Shown piece by piece: positions 35,235 through 43,689 of a DNA stretch of 64,000 nt. The notes beneath the pieces are model-generated. The model saw nothing but the letters and a program-made list of their open reading frames with translations. It was not told the origin of the DNA and did no database searches. The position numbers were made by a program, and so were the translations under genes. The stretch lies in assembly GCA_041394405.1 (NCBI GenBank), contig JAWKIF010000012.1, positions 217,648 through 281,647 of the forward strand, written 5' to 3'. Source of the stretch: Microthrix sp041394405 (GTDB taxonomy: Bacteria > Actinomycetota > Acidimicrobiia > Acidimicrobiales > Microtrichaceae). Numbering within the stretch: the stretch's first letter is position 1; each line of letters opens with the position of its first letter.

Positions 35235-37370
35235 ATGGCAGCAGACGAGCCCACCGCCGCCGAGCCCACCGCCGCGGCCCCGGCCCCCAGCGCCTGGCAG
35301 CGCCAGATCCCCTCGTTGGCCAGCAGCGGCGTCGTCAACGACCGCTGGCGACTCATCCTCCTGAGCTTCCTGATGCTGTTCGTCGAGCTGGCGCTCATCC
35401 GCTGGGCCGGCTCCAACATCATCTACCTGTCGTACTTCTCGAACTTCGTGTTGCTGGGCAGTTTCCTCGGCATCGGCATTGGATTCCTGCGAGCCCGGCG
35501 GCGCCTCGACCTGTCCGGGGCCGCACCGGTGGTGCTGGCGCTGTTCGTGCTGTTGGTGGCGGTGTTCCCGGTGAACATCAGCCAGGACGACCCGTCGGTG
35601 TTCTTCTTCTCCACCCTGACGCCCAAGGGCCCACCCCGCGAGCTGGTGCTGGCTGCGGTGTTTTTCTTCTCGGCCGCGGTCCTGGCCTTCATCGCCGAAG
35701 GTGTGGCCCGGACATTTGCCCGCTTCGAGCCGTTGGAGGCCTACAAGTGGGACCTGGTGGGCAGCGTGGCGGGCATCGTGGGGTTCTCGTTGCTCAGCTT
35801 CCTGCGACTGTCGCCGGTGGTGTGGGGCCTGATTGCCGGCGTCATGCTGGTGGCGCTCATGTTGCCCCGGTGGCCGTCGGTGGCCCAGCTGACGTCGGTG
35901 GCCGTACTGGTGATGGTGCTGGCTGTGGAGTCCTTCACCGCCGGCAACCTCTGGTCGCCCTACTACAAGGTCTCCTACGCCGAGACCGACGCCAACAACG
36001 ACAACCTGTTCGTCAAGGTCAACGGTGTGCCCCATCAGGCCCACCTGCCCGGTGAGAGCGCGCAGGGAAAGAACATCTACCTCACTGCCCAGCCCCCGAC
36101 GCTGGACAACGTGCTGGTGATCGGCTCCGGTGGCGGCAACGACGTGGCCCTGGCGCTCCAGAAGGGCGCCAAGCACGTCGACGCCGTCGAGATCGACCCC
36201 GTGCTCTACGAGCTAGGGCGAGACCACCACCCCGACCGCCCGTACTCCGACCCCCGGGTGGACGTGCACATTGACGATGGCCGGGCATTCCTGGAGCGCT
36301 CCGACACCAACTACGACCTCATCCTGTTGGCGTTGCCGGACTCCATCACTCTCATCTCAGGGCAGTCGTCGCTGCGCCTGGAGAGCTACCTGTTCACCAA
36401 GGAGGCGCTGGAGACGGCGCGTGACCGGTTGACCGACGACGGCGTGTTCGCCATGTTCAACTACTACCGCAACGACTGGTTGATCGATCGCTACGGCACC
36501 ACGCTCGACGACGTCTACGGCCAGCCGCCCTGCTTCCAGGAGTTGGCCCCCGGGTTGGGCGAGGAAGACATCTCACTCGATGCCTTCGTGGCCTCGAAGA
36601 ACCCGGAGTCCATCAAGTGCGGCCCTCCTGCGGCCGCCGAGACCTGGACCGCGCAGACCGCCTCGGCGCCCGAACCGGCCACCGACGACCACCCCTACCC
36701 CTACCTGCGCACGCGCAGCCTGCCCTCGCTGTACGCCATCATCCTGGCGCTCATCCTGGCCGTGTCCATCCTGGCCATCCGCGCCACCGCCGGACCGCTC
36801 AAGCCCATGCTGCGTTACGGCGACATGTTCTTCATGGGCGTGGCATTCCTGCTGTTGGAGACCAAGAACGTGGTGCAGTTCGCGCTGCTCTTCGGCACCA
36901 CCTGGTTTGTCAACGCGCTCGTGTTCTCCGGCGTGCTGTTGAGCGTGCTCGTGGCCGTGGCCGTATCGCAACGGGTCACGTTCAAGCGGCCGGAACTGCT
37001 CTACGGCCTCCTGCTGGCTTCGTTGGTGGTGGCCTGGGCGCTGCCCGGCAACCTGCTGCTGAGCCTGCCGATCGTCCCCCGGTTCTTCGCTGCGGTGACC
37101 ATTGCGTTCTTCCCCATCTTCACCGCCAACCTGGTGTTCACCCAACGCTTCAAGGACACCGGCGATTCCACCACCGCGTTCGGCGCCAACCTGTTGGGCG
37201 CCATGTTCGGTGGCGTCCTGGAGTACCTGGCGCTCATCACCGGCTACCGGGCGCTCCTCATCATCGTGGCCCTGCTCTACGGCGCGGCGTTCTTCATGGG
37301 CCGCCGGTACCTGGGAGGTTCGGACGGCGCCGGGTCGGCCGGCGCGGCAACCGGAGCCGCCTCCGGGTAG
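35235..37370 (+). CDS. Polytopic membrane protein with spermidine-synthase-like domain
   Basis: 711 residues. About seven membrane helices (36-225), a cytoplasmic AdoMet-dependent domain (about 230-465), and about six more helices (490-695). The central domain has the AdoMet loop VIGSGGGNDVALALQKGA near 294, the acidic ribose-binding VEIDP, and HIDDGRAFLE, all as in spermidine/spermine synthases. The usual diamine-pocket aspartate motif is replaced by LALPDS. Such fusions are common in Acidimicrobiia and other environmental bacteria, but their product is not established. Ala/Pro-rich head of 25 residues. Confidence 0.82.
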   Translation: MAADEPTAAEPTAAAPAPSAWQRQIPSLASSGVVNDRWRLILLSFLMLFVELALIRWAGSNIIYLSYFSNFVLLGSFLGIGIGFLRARRRLDLSGAAPVVLALFVLLVAVFPVNISQDDPSVFFFSTLTPKGPPRELVLAAVFFFSAAVLAFIAEGVARTFARFEPLEAYKWDLVGSVAGIVGFSLLSFLRLSPVVWGLIAGVMLVALMLPRWPSVAQLTSVAVLVMVLAVESFTAGNLWSPYYKVSYAETDANNDNLFVKVNGVPHQAHLPGESAQGKNIYLTAQPPTLDNVLVIGSGGGNDVALALQKGAKHVDAVEIDPVLYELGRDHHPDRPYSDPRVDVHIDDGRAFLERSDTNYDLILLALPDSITLISGQSSLRLESYLFTKEALETARDRLTDDGVFAMFNYYRNDWLIDRYGTTLDDVYGQPPCFQELAPGLGEEDISLDAFVASKNPESIKCGPPAAAETWTAQTASAPEPATDDHPYPYLRTRSLPSLYAIILALILAVSILAIRATAGPLKPMLRYGDMFFMGVAFLLLETKNVVQFALLFGTTWFVNALVFSGVLLSVLVAVAVSQRVTFKRPELLYGLLLASLVVAWALPGNLLLSLPIVPRFFAAVTIAFFPIFTANLVFTQRFKDTGDSTTAFGANLLGAMFGGVLEYLALITGYRALLIIVALLYGAAFFMGRRYLGGSDGAGSAGAATGAASG

Positions 37371-37413
37371 TTCCGCCGCGCCACGCTCGTACCGCCGGCA
37401 GCCTGTCAGCGCT

Positions 37414-38082
37414 TCAGCAATCGGGATCCTCGAAGAACCGGTCCGGGTTACACACTCCGTTGCTGGGATCGCTGTCGATCCCATCGGAGGCATTGCCGGC
37501 CACGACGACCACGACAAGAAAGACCGCGCTGACGACGAGCGCGATTGCGCCGGTGACGATGCCGCCCATGGCTGCGCCGGCGCCAGTGCCATTGAGCTGC
37601 TTGGACTTGTTGCGGCCGAGCACACCCAGCACGACGGCCACGATGCCGCCAATGATGCCCAGCCCGCACAACCAGAACATGACCAGCGAGATGATGCCCA
37701 CGATGAGCGAGGCGATCGCCAGCCCGTTGTTCGGCTGGGCGGGGGCTCCACCGAACCCGCCGGCTGGGGGCCCAGCCGGTGGGGGCTGCATGGCACCGTA
37801 GGCGCCGGGATAGGCCGGATTCGGGGGTTGACCAGCGCCGGGTGGAGGCATGGCGCCAGGTGGCGGAGGTCCACCGGGCGGAGGAGGCGATCCAGGCGGT
37901 GGCGGCGGGCCACCGGGCGGCGAGCCCGGCGGTGGCGGCAACCCGGGAGCATCGGGGTGGGACATCGAAGGCGGGCCAGGCGGGCTTGGGGGCGCCGGAG
38001 GTGGGCCTTGGTTCCCACCCGGAAGGGGCCAACCTCCCGGCGACTCAGGGTTGCCAGGCTCCGGCGGCGGCTGATCGGTCAT
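37414..38082 (-). CDS. DUF4190 membrane protein with Pro/Gly-rich head
   Basis: 222 residues from MTDQPPPEPG. Residues 1-125 are Pro/Gly-rich low complexity; then a DUF4190-type pair of membrane helices (GLAIASLIVGIISLVMFWLC ... GIVTGAIALVVSAVFLVVVV) with the conserved basic loop LGRNKSKQLNG between, and a short outside tail ending FEDPDC. DUF4190 proteins often link to septal or envelope functions in actinobacteria, but the role is unknown. Confidence 0.8.
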   Translation of the reverse strand: MTDQPPPEPGNPESPGGWPLPGGNQGPPPAPPSPPGPPSMSHPDAPGLPPPPGSPPGGPPPPPGSPPPPGGPPPPGAMPPPGAGQPPNPAYPGAYGAMQPPPAGPPAGGFGGAPAQPNNGLAIASLIVGIISLVMFWLCGLGIIGGIVAVVLGVLGRNKSKQLNGTGAGAAMGGIVTGAIALVVSAVFLVVVVVAGNASDGIDSDPSNGVCNPDRFFEDPDC

Positions 38083-38227
38083 GCTGGTTCCCCTCTGGAC
38101 GTCCTCGTGGAGCGTATCGAGCGGGCAGCCGGTTCGGGGCAAGGTCCTCAAGTCGTCTCCTGCCCCCAGCGGTGTTTGGGGGGTTCCCCCGGTTCTGCGT
38201 CGCTGCGAGACGGCTCAATATGGGGTC

Positions 38228-38800
38228 ATGATCACCAGGAACCCACCGCTTGCCGTGAACGCCGACCTTCCCGCTGTTCGACCACTGACGGATGACGAGG
38301 CCCAGCATTTCGCAGACGGCCCGAACTCTCCGGCGCTCCCGCAGTCGCGCCTCGCACCGCTGGTGCTTCTGGCGGTGGGCCTCCCCGCGGCGGTCGTGGC
38401 GGCGTGGTCGCTGATGGGCGCCTTCACTCCAACGGCTGCGGACCAGGCGATCCAGGACAACTCCTACTTCTACTTCCTCTACCGGCCGATGCCGAGCCCT
38501 GGGGTACAGCTTTCGGTCACCTTGGTGAGCACCGTTGCACTCGGTCTCGCAACTGCCGCCGCCGTGCGGGGTCTCGCCAGCCACCGGCTCGACCGGGGGT
38601 GGCTACTGGTGATGATCGCCGAGGTCGCTGCGGCGGGGTTGGTCGGGGCCGTCGTGCGAGTGCTGATGGCACCCACCATGGACGGCGTCTGGGGAGTCTT
38701 CTTGGTGATCAGCTGCGCTCCCGCCGTGGCCCTGCTCGGTCTGTTTGCCACCTGGCGCACCGTGGTGCTGGTTCGGAAGCAGCGATTCTCATCGACGTGA
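38228..38800 (+). CDS. Four-helix membrane protein of unknown function
   Basis: 190 residues from MITRNPPLAVNADLP. Cytoplasmic head with an acidic patch (TDDEAQHFADG), then four hydrophobic segments (about 42-64, 92-114, 123-146, 154-176) and a basic tail VRKQRFSST. No family recognised. Ends 12 nt before the enolase gene, so perhaps cotranscribed. Confidence 0.6.
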   Translation: MITRNPPLAVNADLPAVRPLTDDEAQHFADGPNSPALPQSRLAPLVLLAVGLPAAVVAAWSLMGAFTPTAADQAIQDNSYFYFLYRPMPSPGVQLSVTLVSTVALGLATAAAVRGLASHRLDRGWLLVMIAEVAAAGLVGAVVRVLMAPTMDGVWGVFLVISCAPAVALLGLFATWRTVVLVRKQRFSST

Positions 38801-38812
38801 CAGGCTGACACG

Positions 38813-40006
38813 GTGAGTTCCGAGATCATCCTTCGGCGTGCGGAGCTGCAGCTGGCCCGGGTGCACCGGGCCGCTCACGGCACCGTTGCCGCCCGCCCCA
38901 CGCTCATCGTGGAGTTCCGCGTCGAGGATGCCGACGGCGCCGTCTCGGGTTGGGGTGAGTGTCCGGCGCTCCCAGAGCCCGGCTACTCCCCCGAGTACAC
39001 CGACGGCGCCCAGGCGATGCTCGCCGAGCGAATCATCCCGGCCGTCGCTTCCGGGGGCGTCCTGGACCCAGGGTCGGTCACGGCCACGCTGTCGGCCGTG
39101 CCCGACGCAGACCAGCACCCGATGGCAAGATCCGCGCTGGCCCTGGCCGCCGACGACCTCGCCGCGCGCCAGTCCGGCGACACGCTGGCATCCCGCTGGG
39201 GGGCCACCGTCGACCTGGTGCCCGCTGGCGCCGCCCTCAGCCCCGGCGGTCCGTTGCCCGATGATGACGGAGGCCGGAAGGCCCGCTTGGCGGCTCTGGC
39301 GGCCGAGGCGATCGAACTTGCGAACGCCGGCTATCGGCGGCTGAAGGTGAAGGTCTCGCCCGGCGACGACGTGGACCCAGCACGCGCCGTGATCGAGGCG
39401 CTGCGCTCGGGGCCGCACCGAGCCGTGGAGGTCGCCGTCGACGCCAACGCCTCCTATCGCCTGGACGATCCCGCCCACGCCGATGCGCTCCGCCGGCTCG
39501 ACCGTTTGGGCCTGACCTGGATCGAGCAACCACTCGCCGCCGAAGATCTGGATGGCCATGCACGCCTGGCCGAGTTGCTCACCACCCGCCTGTGCCTGGA
39601 CGAATCCATCACCTCGGTTGGCGCAGCCGAGGCGGCCGTCCATGCCGCCATCGACCCCATCGTGTGCGTGAAATGGGCCAGGCTGGGAGGGCCCACCGAG
39701 GCCCGGCGGTTGCTGGCCTGGTGCCACGCCAACGGCGTGGACGCCTACGTCGGGGGCATGCTGTCCTCCGGCATTGGCCGGGCGTGCGACCGCGCGCTGG
39801 CAGCGCTGCCCGGCGCCAACCGCACGGGCGACCTCGGCGCCGACTCCCAGTACTTCCACGAGGACATCGCCTCGGCGGTGTTCCTGAGCGCCGGCGCGGT
39901 TCCGGTGATGAGCGAGCCCAACGAACGTGGGCTGGGCATCCTGGTGGATCGCGAGCGCCTCACTCGGCTCACGACCTCCATCCAGCACTGGGCCGTGGGC
40001 ACGTAG
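38813..40006 (+). CDS. Enolase-superfamily o-succinylbenzoate synthase-like enzyme
   Basis: 397 residues, GTG start. All superfamily residues are present: K178-V-K180 (general base lysines), metal ligands D210 (VDANASY), E238 (IEQP) and D263 (CLDES), and the opposite lysine K287 (KWARLGG), then GGMLSSGIG. This arrangement is that of the muconate-lactonising subgroup, matching OSBS/N-succinylamino-acid racemase. menC of menaquinone synthesis is the likeliest role; a racemase role cannot be excluded because no men genes are nearby. Confidence 0.83.
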   Translation: MSSEIILRRAELQLARVHRAAHGTVAARPTLIVEFRVEDADGAVSGWGECPALPEPGYSPEYTDGAQAMLAERIIPAVASGGVLDPGSVTATLSAVPDADQHPMARSALALAADDLAARQSGDTLASRWGATVDLVPAGAALSPGGPLPDDDGGRKARLAALAAEAIELANAGYRRLKVKVSPGDDVDPARAVIEALRSGPHRAVEVAVDANASYRLDDPAHADALRRLDRLGLTWIEQPLAAEDLDGHARLAELLTTRLCLDESITSVGAAEAAVHAAIDPIVCVKWARLGGPTEARRLLAWCHANGVDAYVGGMLSSGIGRACDRALAALPGANRTGDLGADSQYFHEDIASAVFLSAGAVPVMSEPNERGLGILVDRERLTRLTTSIQHWAVGT

Positions 40007-40013
40007 CCGCTCG

Positions 40014-40038
40014 GCGTCTTCGAAGCTTCGAACGACGC
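40014..40038. terminator. Hairpin after the OSBS-like gene
   Basis: GCGTC-TTCGAAGCTTCGAA-C-GACGC: a 14-bp perfect palindrome (40019-40032) within 5-bp outer arms, 8 nt after the stop at 40006. Probable terminator; there is no U-run. Confidence 0.45.
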
Positions 40039-40355
40039 TGGAACAGCACAAGGGCAGCCGTCAGCGCGCTCCTTAGCGCTGCTCGACGCCCACCGTGGTC
40101 GTCCCCCCGGGGTAGTTGGTGCTCAGCCTGTTGGCGAATGAGCGACTGCTCTCCCGGGACGCTTCGGCCGTAGCGCCCACGGACTGGGTGGCGATTCGTT
40201 GCACCCCCAGAAGCGGAAGTGTCGACGGGCGGCAACACGACACGACGCCATGCATGTCGAGGAGACCGGTCGCAGAGGTGCGGGCAGCCTTGCCGAGCTC
40301 GGAGGCGCAGCCCCGACCCAAACTCGGTTGTTCTACATCTCGTATACTCGTCCGT
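40039..40355. other. Non-coding or decayed stretch before the toxin-antitoxin pair
   Basis: No intact gene. On the minus strand about 40073-40215 reads as a plausible protein tail (GVQRIATQSVGATAEASRES...), with no start and no recognised family, so it may be a gene remnant. The right end holds the antitoxin promoter. Confidence 0.4.
40343..40348 (+). promoter_or_regulatory. -10 box of the MazEF-type operon (leaderless start)
   Basis: TATACT, a near-perfect -10, ends 7 nt before the antitoxin ATG at 40356, so transcription would begin at the start codon (leaderless mRNA). The direct repeat CGTATA/CGTATG overlapping it is a likely antitoxin-binding site. Confidence 0.5.
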
Positions 40356-40607
40356 ATGACTACGCCAGTACCAACACGGTTCACCGCCGAGGAACTCGCC
40401 ATGATTGACCAGCTCGTCGATCACGGCGTCGCGGACAGCCGATCGGCAGTGATCCGCCGAGGCGTCCACCACCTTGCCGACTCGGTGCGCCGAGCGCAGG
40501 TCGGAGAGGCCATCGCCACGTCCTATAGAGCAATGCCCCAGACAAGAGAAGACAACGAGCTCGCCATGGCGAATGCGATCGCCATGACCGAGGCAGAGCC
40601 GTGGTAG
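40356..40607 (+). CDS. Ribbon-helix-helix antitoxin
   Basis: 83 residues: TRFTAEELAMIDQLVDHGVADSRSAVIRRGV is a ribbon-helix-helix DNA-binding fold (short beta strand, two helices), followed by a helical toxin-binding tail. Overlaps the toxin gene by 7 nt. Binds and neutralises the toxin and represses the operon. Start chosen at 40356 by the -10 box spacing; upstream in-frame sequence is Arg-rich filler. Confidence 0.78.
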   Translation: MTTPVPTRFTAEELAMIDQLVDHGVADSRSAVIRRGVHHLADSVRRAQVGEAIATSYRAMPQTREDNELAMANAIAMTEAEPW

Positions 40608-40912
40608 CTCAGGCCCAGATCTGGCTGATGGAGACGCCGAACCGGAAGCGTCGTCCTGTGTTGGTGGTCTCGCGTGACGAGGTGATTCCGGTGCTCAACA
40701 ACGTTGTGGTAGCTCCGCTGACAAGTACGTTGCGCGACATTCCGACATGCGTCCCCGTGGGACCGGATGAGGGGCTCCACCTTGAGAGCGTGGCCACATT
40801 CGACAATCTCGCCGCGGTTCCCAAGTCGGTGCTCACCGCACAGCTCGGCGAGCTCGGCGCCGATGGGCGACAGAAGATCTGCGACGCCCTCGCCGCACTC
40901 GCCAACTGCTGA
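40601..40912 (+). CDS. MazF/PemK-family endoribonuclease toxin
   Basis: 103 residues, GTG start. QIWLMETPNRKRRPVLVVSRD matches the MazF opening ('G.....G.E..K.RPVLVVS'), then VVVAPLTSTLRDIPT and the conserved S/T-V-A-T-F-DNLAAVPKS region ending in a helix. mRNA-cleaving toxin. Sits in a small decayed patch between the OSBS-like gene and a VOC gene, which suits recent acquisition. Confidence 0.8.
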   Translation: MVAQAQIWLMETPNRKRRPVLVVSRDEVIPVLNNVVVAPLTSTLRDIPTCVPVGPDEGLHLESVATFDNLAAVPKSVLTAQLGELGADGRQKICDALAALANC

Positions 40913-41017
40913 ACGTCAGGGTCGGTTGGTGACGTTCGTGGTGGGCACGGTGGAGTGGCGTCAAGGTCGTTGCCGGATGGCCTGGTGACCAACGACGGCC
41001 GTCGACACAAGCGCCGG

Positions 41018-41335
41018 TCAAGAGCAGACGTACTCGACAGCGACATCGACGTTGTCCTGAACCTGCCGACGCTGTCCAACACCAGGTGGTCGACGGTCCA
41101 GGGCTCGGTCTCGTTCCGTCGTCTCATCACGTCGTCCCAGGTCGGCTCCGGGTACGCCTCGAATCTTCTACCCCGTGCTGCCAGACGTTGTCGGTGCAGT
41201 TGCTCGTCGCTGCAGGTGACCTCGATGACCTTGGTCGAAGCCTGCGCATCTCTGGCCGCGGTGCGCCAAAACCCCCGACCGACCTCCAGGTAGTTGGCAG
41301 CATGCTGCGCAGCGGGCTTCCCACCATCACTCCGG
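41018..41335 (-). pseudogene. C-terminal remnant of a P-loop kinase-like NTPase, frameshifted
   Basis: Reading the minus strand from about 41335, about 85 codons give a clear kinase-like C-terminus: NYLEVGRGFWRTAARDAQAS, KVIEVTCSDEQLHRQRLAAR, YPEPTWDDVMRRRNETEPWT. It resembles the small ATP-dependent kinase/zeta-toxin-like families with 'CSDE.LH..R...R'. Near 41070 the frame slips by one base and then continues QVQDNVDVAVEYVCS to a TGA at 41018. The P-loop half is missing. A decayed gene with both truncation and frameshift. Confidence 0.55.
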
Positions 41336-41372
41336 CGTCAGCCGGGCCCGTATGGCCCGAGAGTCGCCACGC

Positions 41373-41762
41373 TCAGGCGCCGTACATCTCCCGTTCGTAG
41401 ACCATCGCCGCCACTTCGTTGCCCTCGGTGTCGAGGAACTGCGTGAGTGTGCCGACGGTCGGGATGTCAACTTCCTCGTGGGTGATGGTTCCTCCGTTGG
41501 CGACAACCCGCTCGCGGATGGGGGCAAGGGCCTCGACGGCGACCGTGCACGTGAAGCCTCGGACCCCGCTGCCAGTCAGCGGTTCGTCGCGGCCGTGCAG
41601 GGCCCCGTGAATGCCCGGCCGCTCGTCGTCGCCGGTCACGACGTCGTAGAAGCCCGGCGGGCCCCACGCTTCAAAGCGCCAGTTGAACACCGCTTCGTAG
41701 AAACGGCGAGCGCGTTCCACATCATCGGCCTGGATGGCGAAATGCACGATGTTGTGGGCCAC
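41373..41762 (-). CDS. VOC-family (glyoxalase/bleomycin-resistance fold) protein
   Basis: 129 residues from the GTG at 41762 (VAHNIVHFAIQADDVERA). Two beta-alpha-beta-beta-beta modules: HFAIQADDVERARRFYEAVF and a second ending FLDTEGNEVAAM. H7 and the late E (DTEGNE) are the usual metal ligands. Single-domain VOC proteins have many roles; the substrate is unknown. Alone on the minus strand. Confidence 0.8.
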   Translation of the reverse strand: MAHNIVHFAIQADDVERARRFYEAVFNWRFEAWGPPGFYDVVTGDDERPGIHGALHGRDEPLTGSGVRGFTCTVAVEALAPIRERVVANGGTITHEEVDIPTVGTLTQFLDTEGNEVAAMVYEREMYGA

Positions 41763-41911
41763 GCAGGCCAGGGTAGAGCCCCGAGGCGGCGCCACCACGT
41801 CGCAACTCGGCGGTGGGCGAACGGTGGGCCAACGTGCCGGGCGAGCAGCCGGGATGGGGCGCTTCCGCACTCTCAGCTTCAGCGTTCGTCTCGCCGTGGC
41901 AGGATTGGGCC

Positions 41912-42280
41912 ATGCCACGAGGATCAGCGTTCCCCGGCCCCGCCGATGCCCTCGAGCGCTATCTGGCCGCGGTCGAATCGTCCGGCAACGGCGAGGTGAA
42001 GGGTGCCAAGAACCCCTACACCTCACGCAACGGCCACATGTTCAGCTTCCTTGATGGCGACGGGGTGATGGCGCTGCACCTCTCAGAGGAGTTGGAGGCT
42101 GAGTTCCGATCCCAGTACGAGAGCGGGCCCGTCGTGCAATACGGCCGCACCATGCGGGGCTACTCCTCGGTGCCGGACACGCTGCTGGGGGATACCGAGG
42201 CGCTGCGGGAGTGGTATGACCGTGCCTGGGAGTGGATCGGCACCCTGCCGCCCAAACCGACGAAGAAGCCAAAGAGTTAG
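41912..42280 (+). CDS. TfoX N-terminal-like small protein
   Basis: 122 residues from MPRGSAFPGPADALERYL. The core (GHMFSFLDGDGVMALHLSEE ... YGRTMRGYSSVPDTLL) follows the TfoX N-terminal / MmcQ-YjbR pattern: a small alpha/beta domain with a substrate-like 'MFGF..DG....L' strand pair. C-terminal Lys/Pro tail. Function unknown; the family assignment is by pattern only. Confidence 0.6.
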   Translation: MPRGSAFPGPADALERYLAAVESSGNGEVKGAKNPYTSRNGHMFSFLDGDGVMALHLSEELEAEFRSQYESGPVVQYGRTMRGYSSVPDTLLGDTEALREWYDRAWEWIGTLPPKPTKKPKS

Positions 42281-42294
42281 CCCCGCCGCCGGAA

Positions 42295-42804
42295 CTAGTT
42301 CAGGCGCAGGCCCATGTCGGTGAGCCGCTCCGGTGCGATGTCCTCGCCCACGCCGAGGATGCAGGCGATGGCCCGCATGTCGTCGCGCCGAATGGTCAGC
42401 ACCCGGCCGTTGAAGTCCTGGCGTTGCACCTGGATCATGCGCAGGTACCGGTTCAGCATGTCGGCCTCGGTGCCCTCCAGCGCCTCCAGCTTGGTGAGGT
42501 CGATCTTGGCCCCCGAATCGGCCTGGTCGGCTCCGCGGGACGCCTCGTCCTCTTCGTCCTCGGGCAGCAGCTGATCCACCGGCACCTTGTAGAAGCGGGC
42601 CAGGCGCTGCAGTCGGGGCACCGAAATGGCGCGCTCACCGCGCTCGTAGGCGCCCAGCACCGAGGCCTTGAACTCCTGATCGGAGATGGCCTCCACCTCT
42701 TGGAGCGATAGGCGCTTCTGGCGGCGGATGAGGCGTAGCCGCTCCCCCACCTGTCTGCCGTACTGGCTCCGCGTGTACTCGTCGTCGTCCAACGTGGTCC
42801 CCAT
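42295..42804 (-). CDS. bldD: BldD-like c-di-GMP-responsive transcriptional regulator
   Basis: 169 residues. N-terminal Xre-type HTH (GERLRLIRRQKRLSLQEVEA ... VLGAYERGERAISVPRLQRL) and a C-terminal BldD domain. The c-di-GMP signature of Streptomyces BldD, RxD-x8-RxxD, is conserved with exact spacing: R128-Q-D130 and R139-R-D-D142 (QRQDFNGRVLTIRRDD). In Streptomyces, BldD with c-di-GMP represses developmental genes. Start at 42804 (MGTTLDDDEY); 42840 is possible. The acidic linker EDEEDEASRG is longer than in Streptomyces. An orphan regulator beside the heat-shock operon. Confidence 0.88.
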   Translation of the reverse strand: MGTTLDDDEYTRSQYGRQVGERLRLIRRQKRLSLQEVEAISDQEFKASVLGAYERGERAISVPRLQRLARFYKVPVDQLLPEDEEDEASRGADQADSGAKIDLTKLEALEGTEADMLNRYLRMIQVQRQDFNGRVLTIRRDDMRAIACILGVGEDIAPERLTDMGLRLN

Positions 42805-42947
42805 GTAGGTGTGCCTTTCGACCAATTGATGCCGCTTCATCAGTAGGCGCTTGACACCAAGGCAGCGATGAAAGCCTCGGGCCGCCGGCCCATGGGGTTC
42901 ATCTCAGCCGTGGTCCTCGCCTCCCACGGATCAGCTTGGATGAGATG

Positions 42948-43679
42948 TTACCCGAACTCTCCGTGGTAAGCGCGGACTTCATGCTCACGGAGCGCGACTG
43001 CGGATGCCCCGGCCACCATGGCGGCCGTCTCCGCCCGCATCACGTGGGGCCCGAGACGCACCGCATCGGCCACCAGGGCTCGCTCCCGATCCGAGAACCC
43101 GCCCTCGGGACCGACCAGCATGGCCCGGTCGCCGCCAGCCAGCTCACGGCCATCGCCGTCTGCCCGCACCCAGGGCCTTGGGAGGCCGTCGGCCGAGGGC
43201 TCCGTGAGCTCGTCGATGGAGCACGGCCCCACGATGGTGGGCAGCCACACCCGGCGACACTGTTCCACTGCGGCGGCGGCGACCCGAGCCAGCTTGGCCA
43301 GATGCCCCTCGGCGCGGCTGCCCTCCCAGCGCACCACCGAGTGGTCGCACACCAGCACCACGATCCGGTCCACCCCCACCTCGGTGAGCTTCTGCACGCA
43401 CCATTCGGGCCGCTCACCCTTCACCGGTGCAAACGCCACGGTGACTGGATCGGGGGCGGGCACCGCCATGACGGGCCCGTCGGGCTCCAGCTGCCCCGGC
43501 GACCCGAGCCGGGCCAGCCGCCAACCACCGGCCCCGTCGGTGATGGTGATGCTGGTGCCCGGCCGCAACCGCCTCGCTCCCCACAGGTGTCGGGTGAGTT
43601 CGTCGGTTGCCAGCGGCTGTTCGATCGATTCCACGAGCGCATGGGCAGCCACGCTGGCGGGAGGCCCGGACGCGCTCAC
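42948..43679 (-). CDS. rsmE: 16S rRNA (uracil-1498-N3)-methyltransferase RsmE
   Basis: 243 residues from the GTG at 43679. SPOUT-fold methyltransferase with RsmE motifs: ELTRHLWGARRLRPG (N-terminal PUA-like part), KLTEVGVDRIVVL, EQCRRVWLPTI and the AdoMet knot VGPEGGFSDRE, ending RLGPHVMRAETA. Start chosen 10 nt after the dnaJ stop. The dnaJ-rsmE order is conserved in actinobacteria. Confidence 0.92.
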   Translation of the reverse strand: MSASGPPASVAAHALVESIEQPLATDELTRHLWGARRLRPGTSITITDGAGGWRLARLGSPGQLEPDGPVMAVPAPDPVTVAFAPVKGERPEWCVQKLTEVGVDRIVVLVCDHSVVRWEGSRAEGHLAKLARVAAAAVEQCRRVWLPTIVGPCSIDELTEPSADGLPRPWVRADGDGRELAGGDRAMLVGPEGGFSDRERALVADAVRLGPHVMRAETAAMVAGASAVALREHEVRAYHGEFG

Positions 43680-43689
43680 CAGCCTGCGC

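Noticed and set aside
40073..40215. Minus-strand protein tail before the toxin-antitoxin pair
   Set aside because: Looks protein-like, but has no start, no family and too little length to call a gene.
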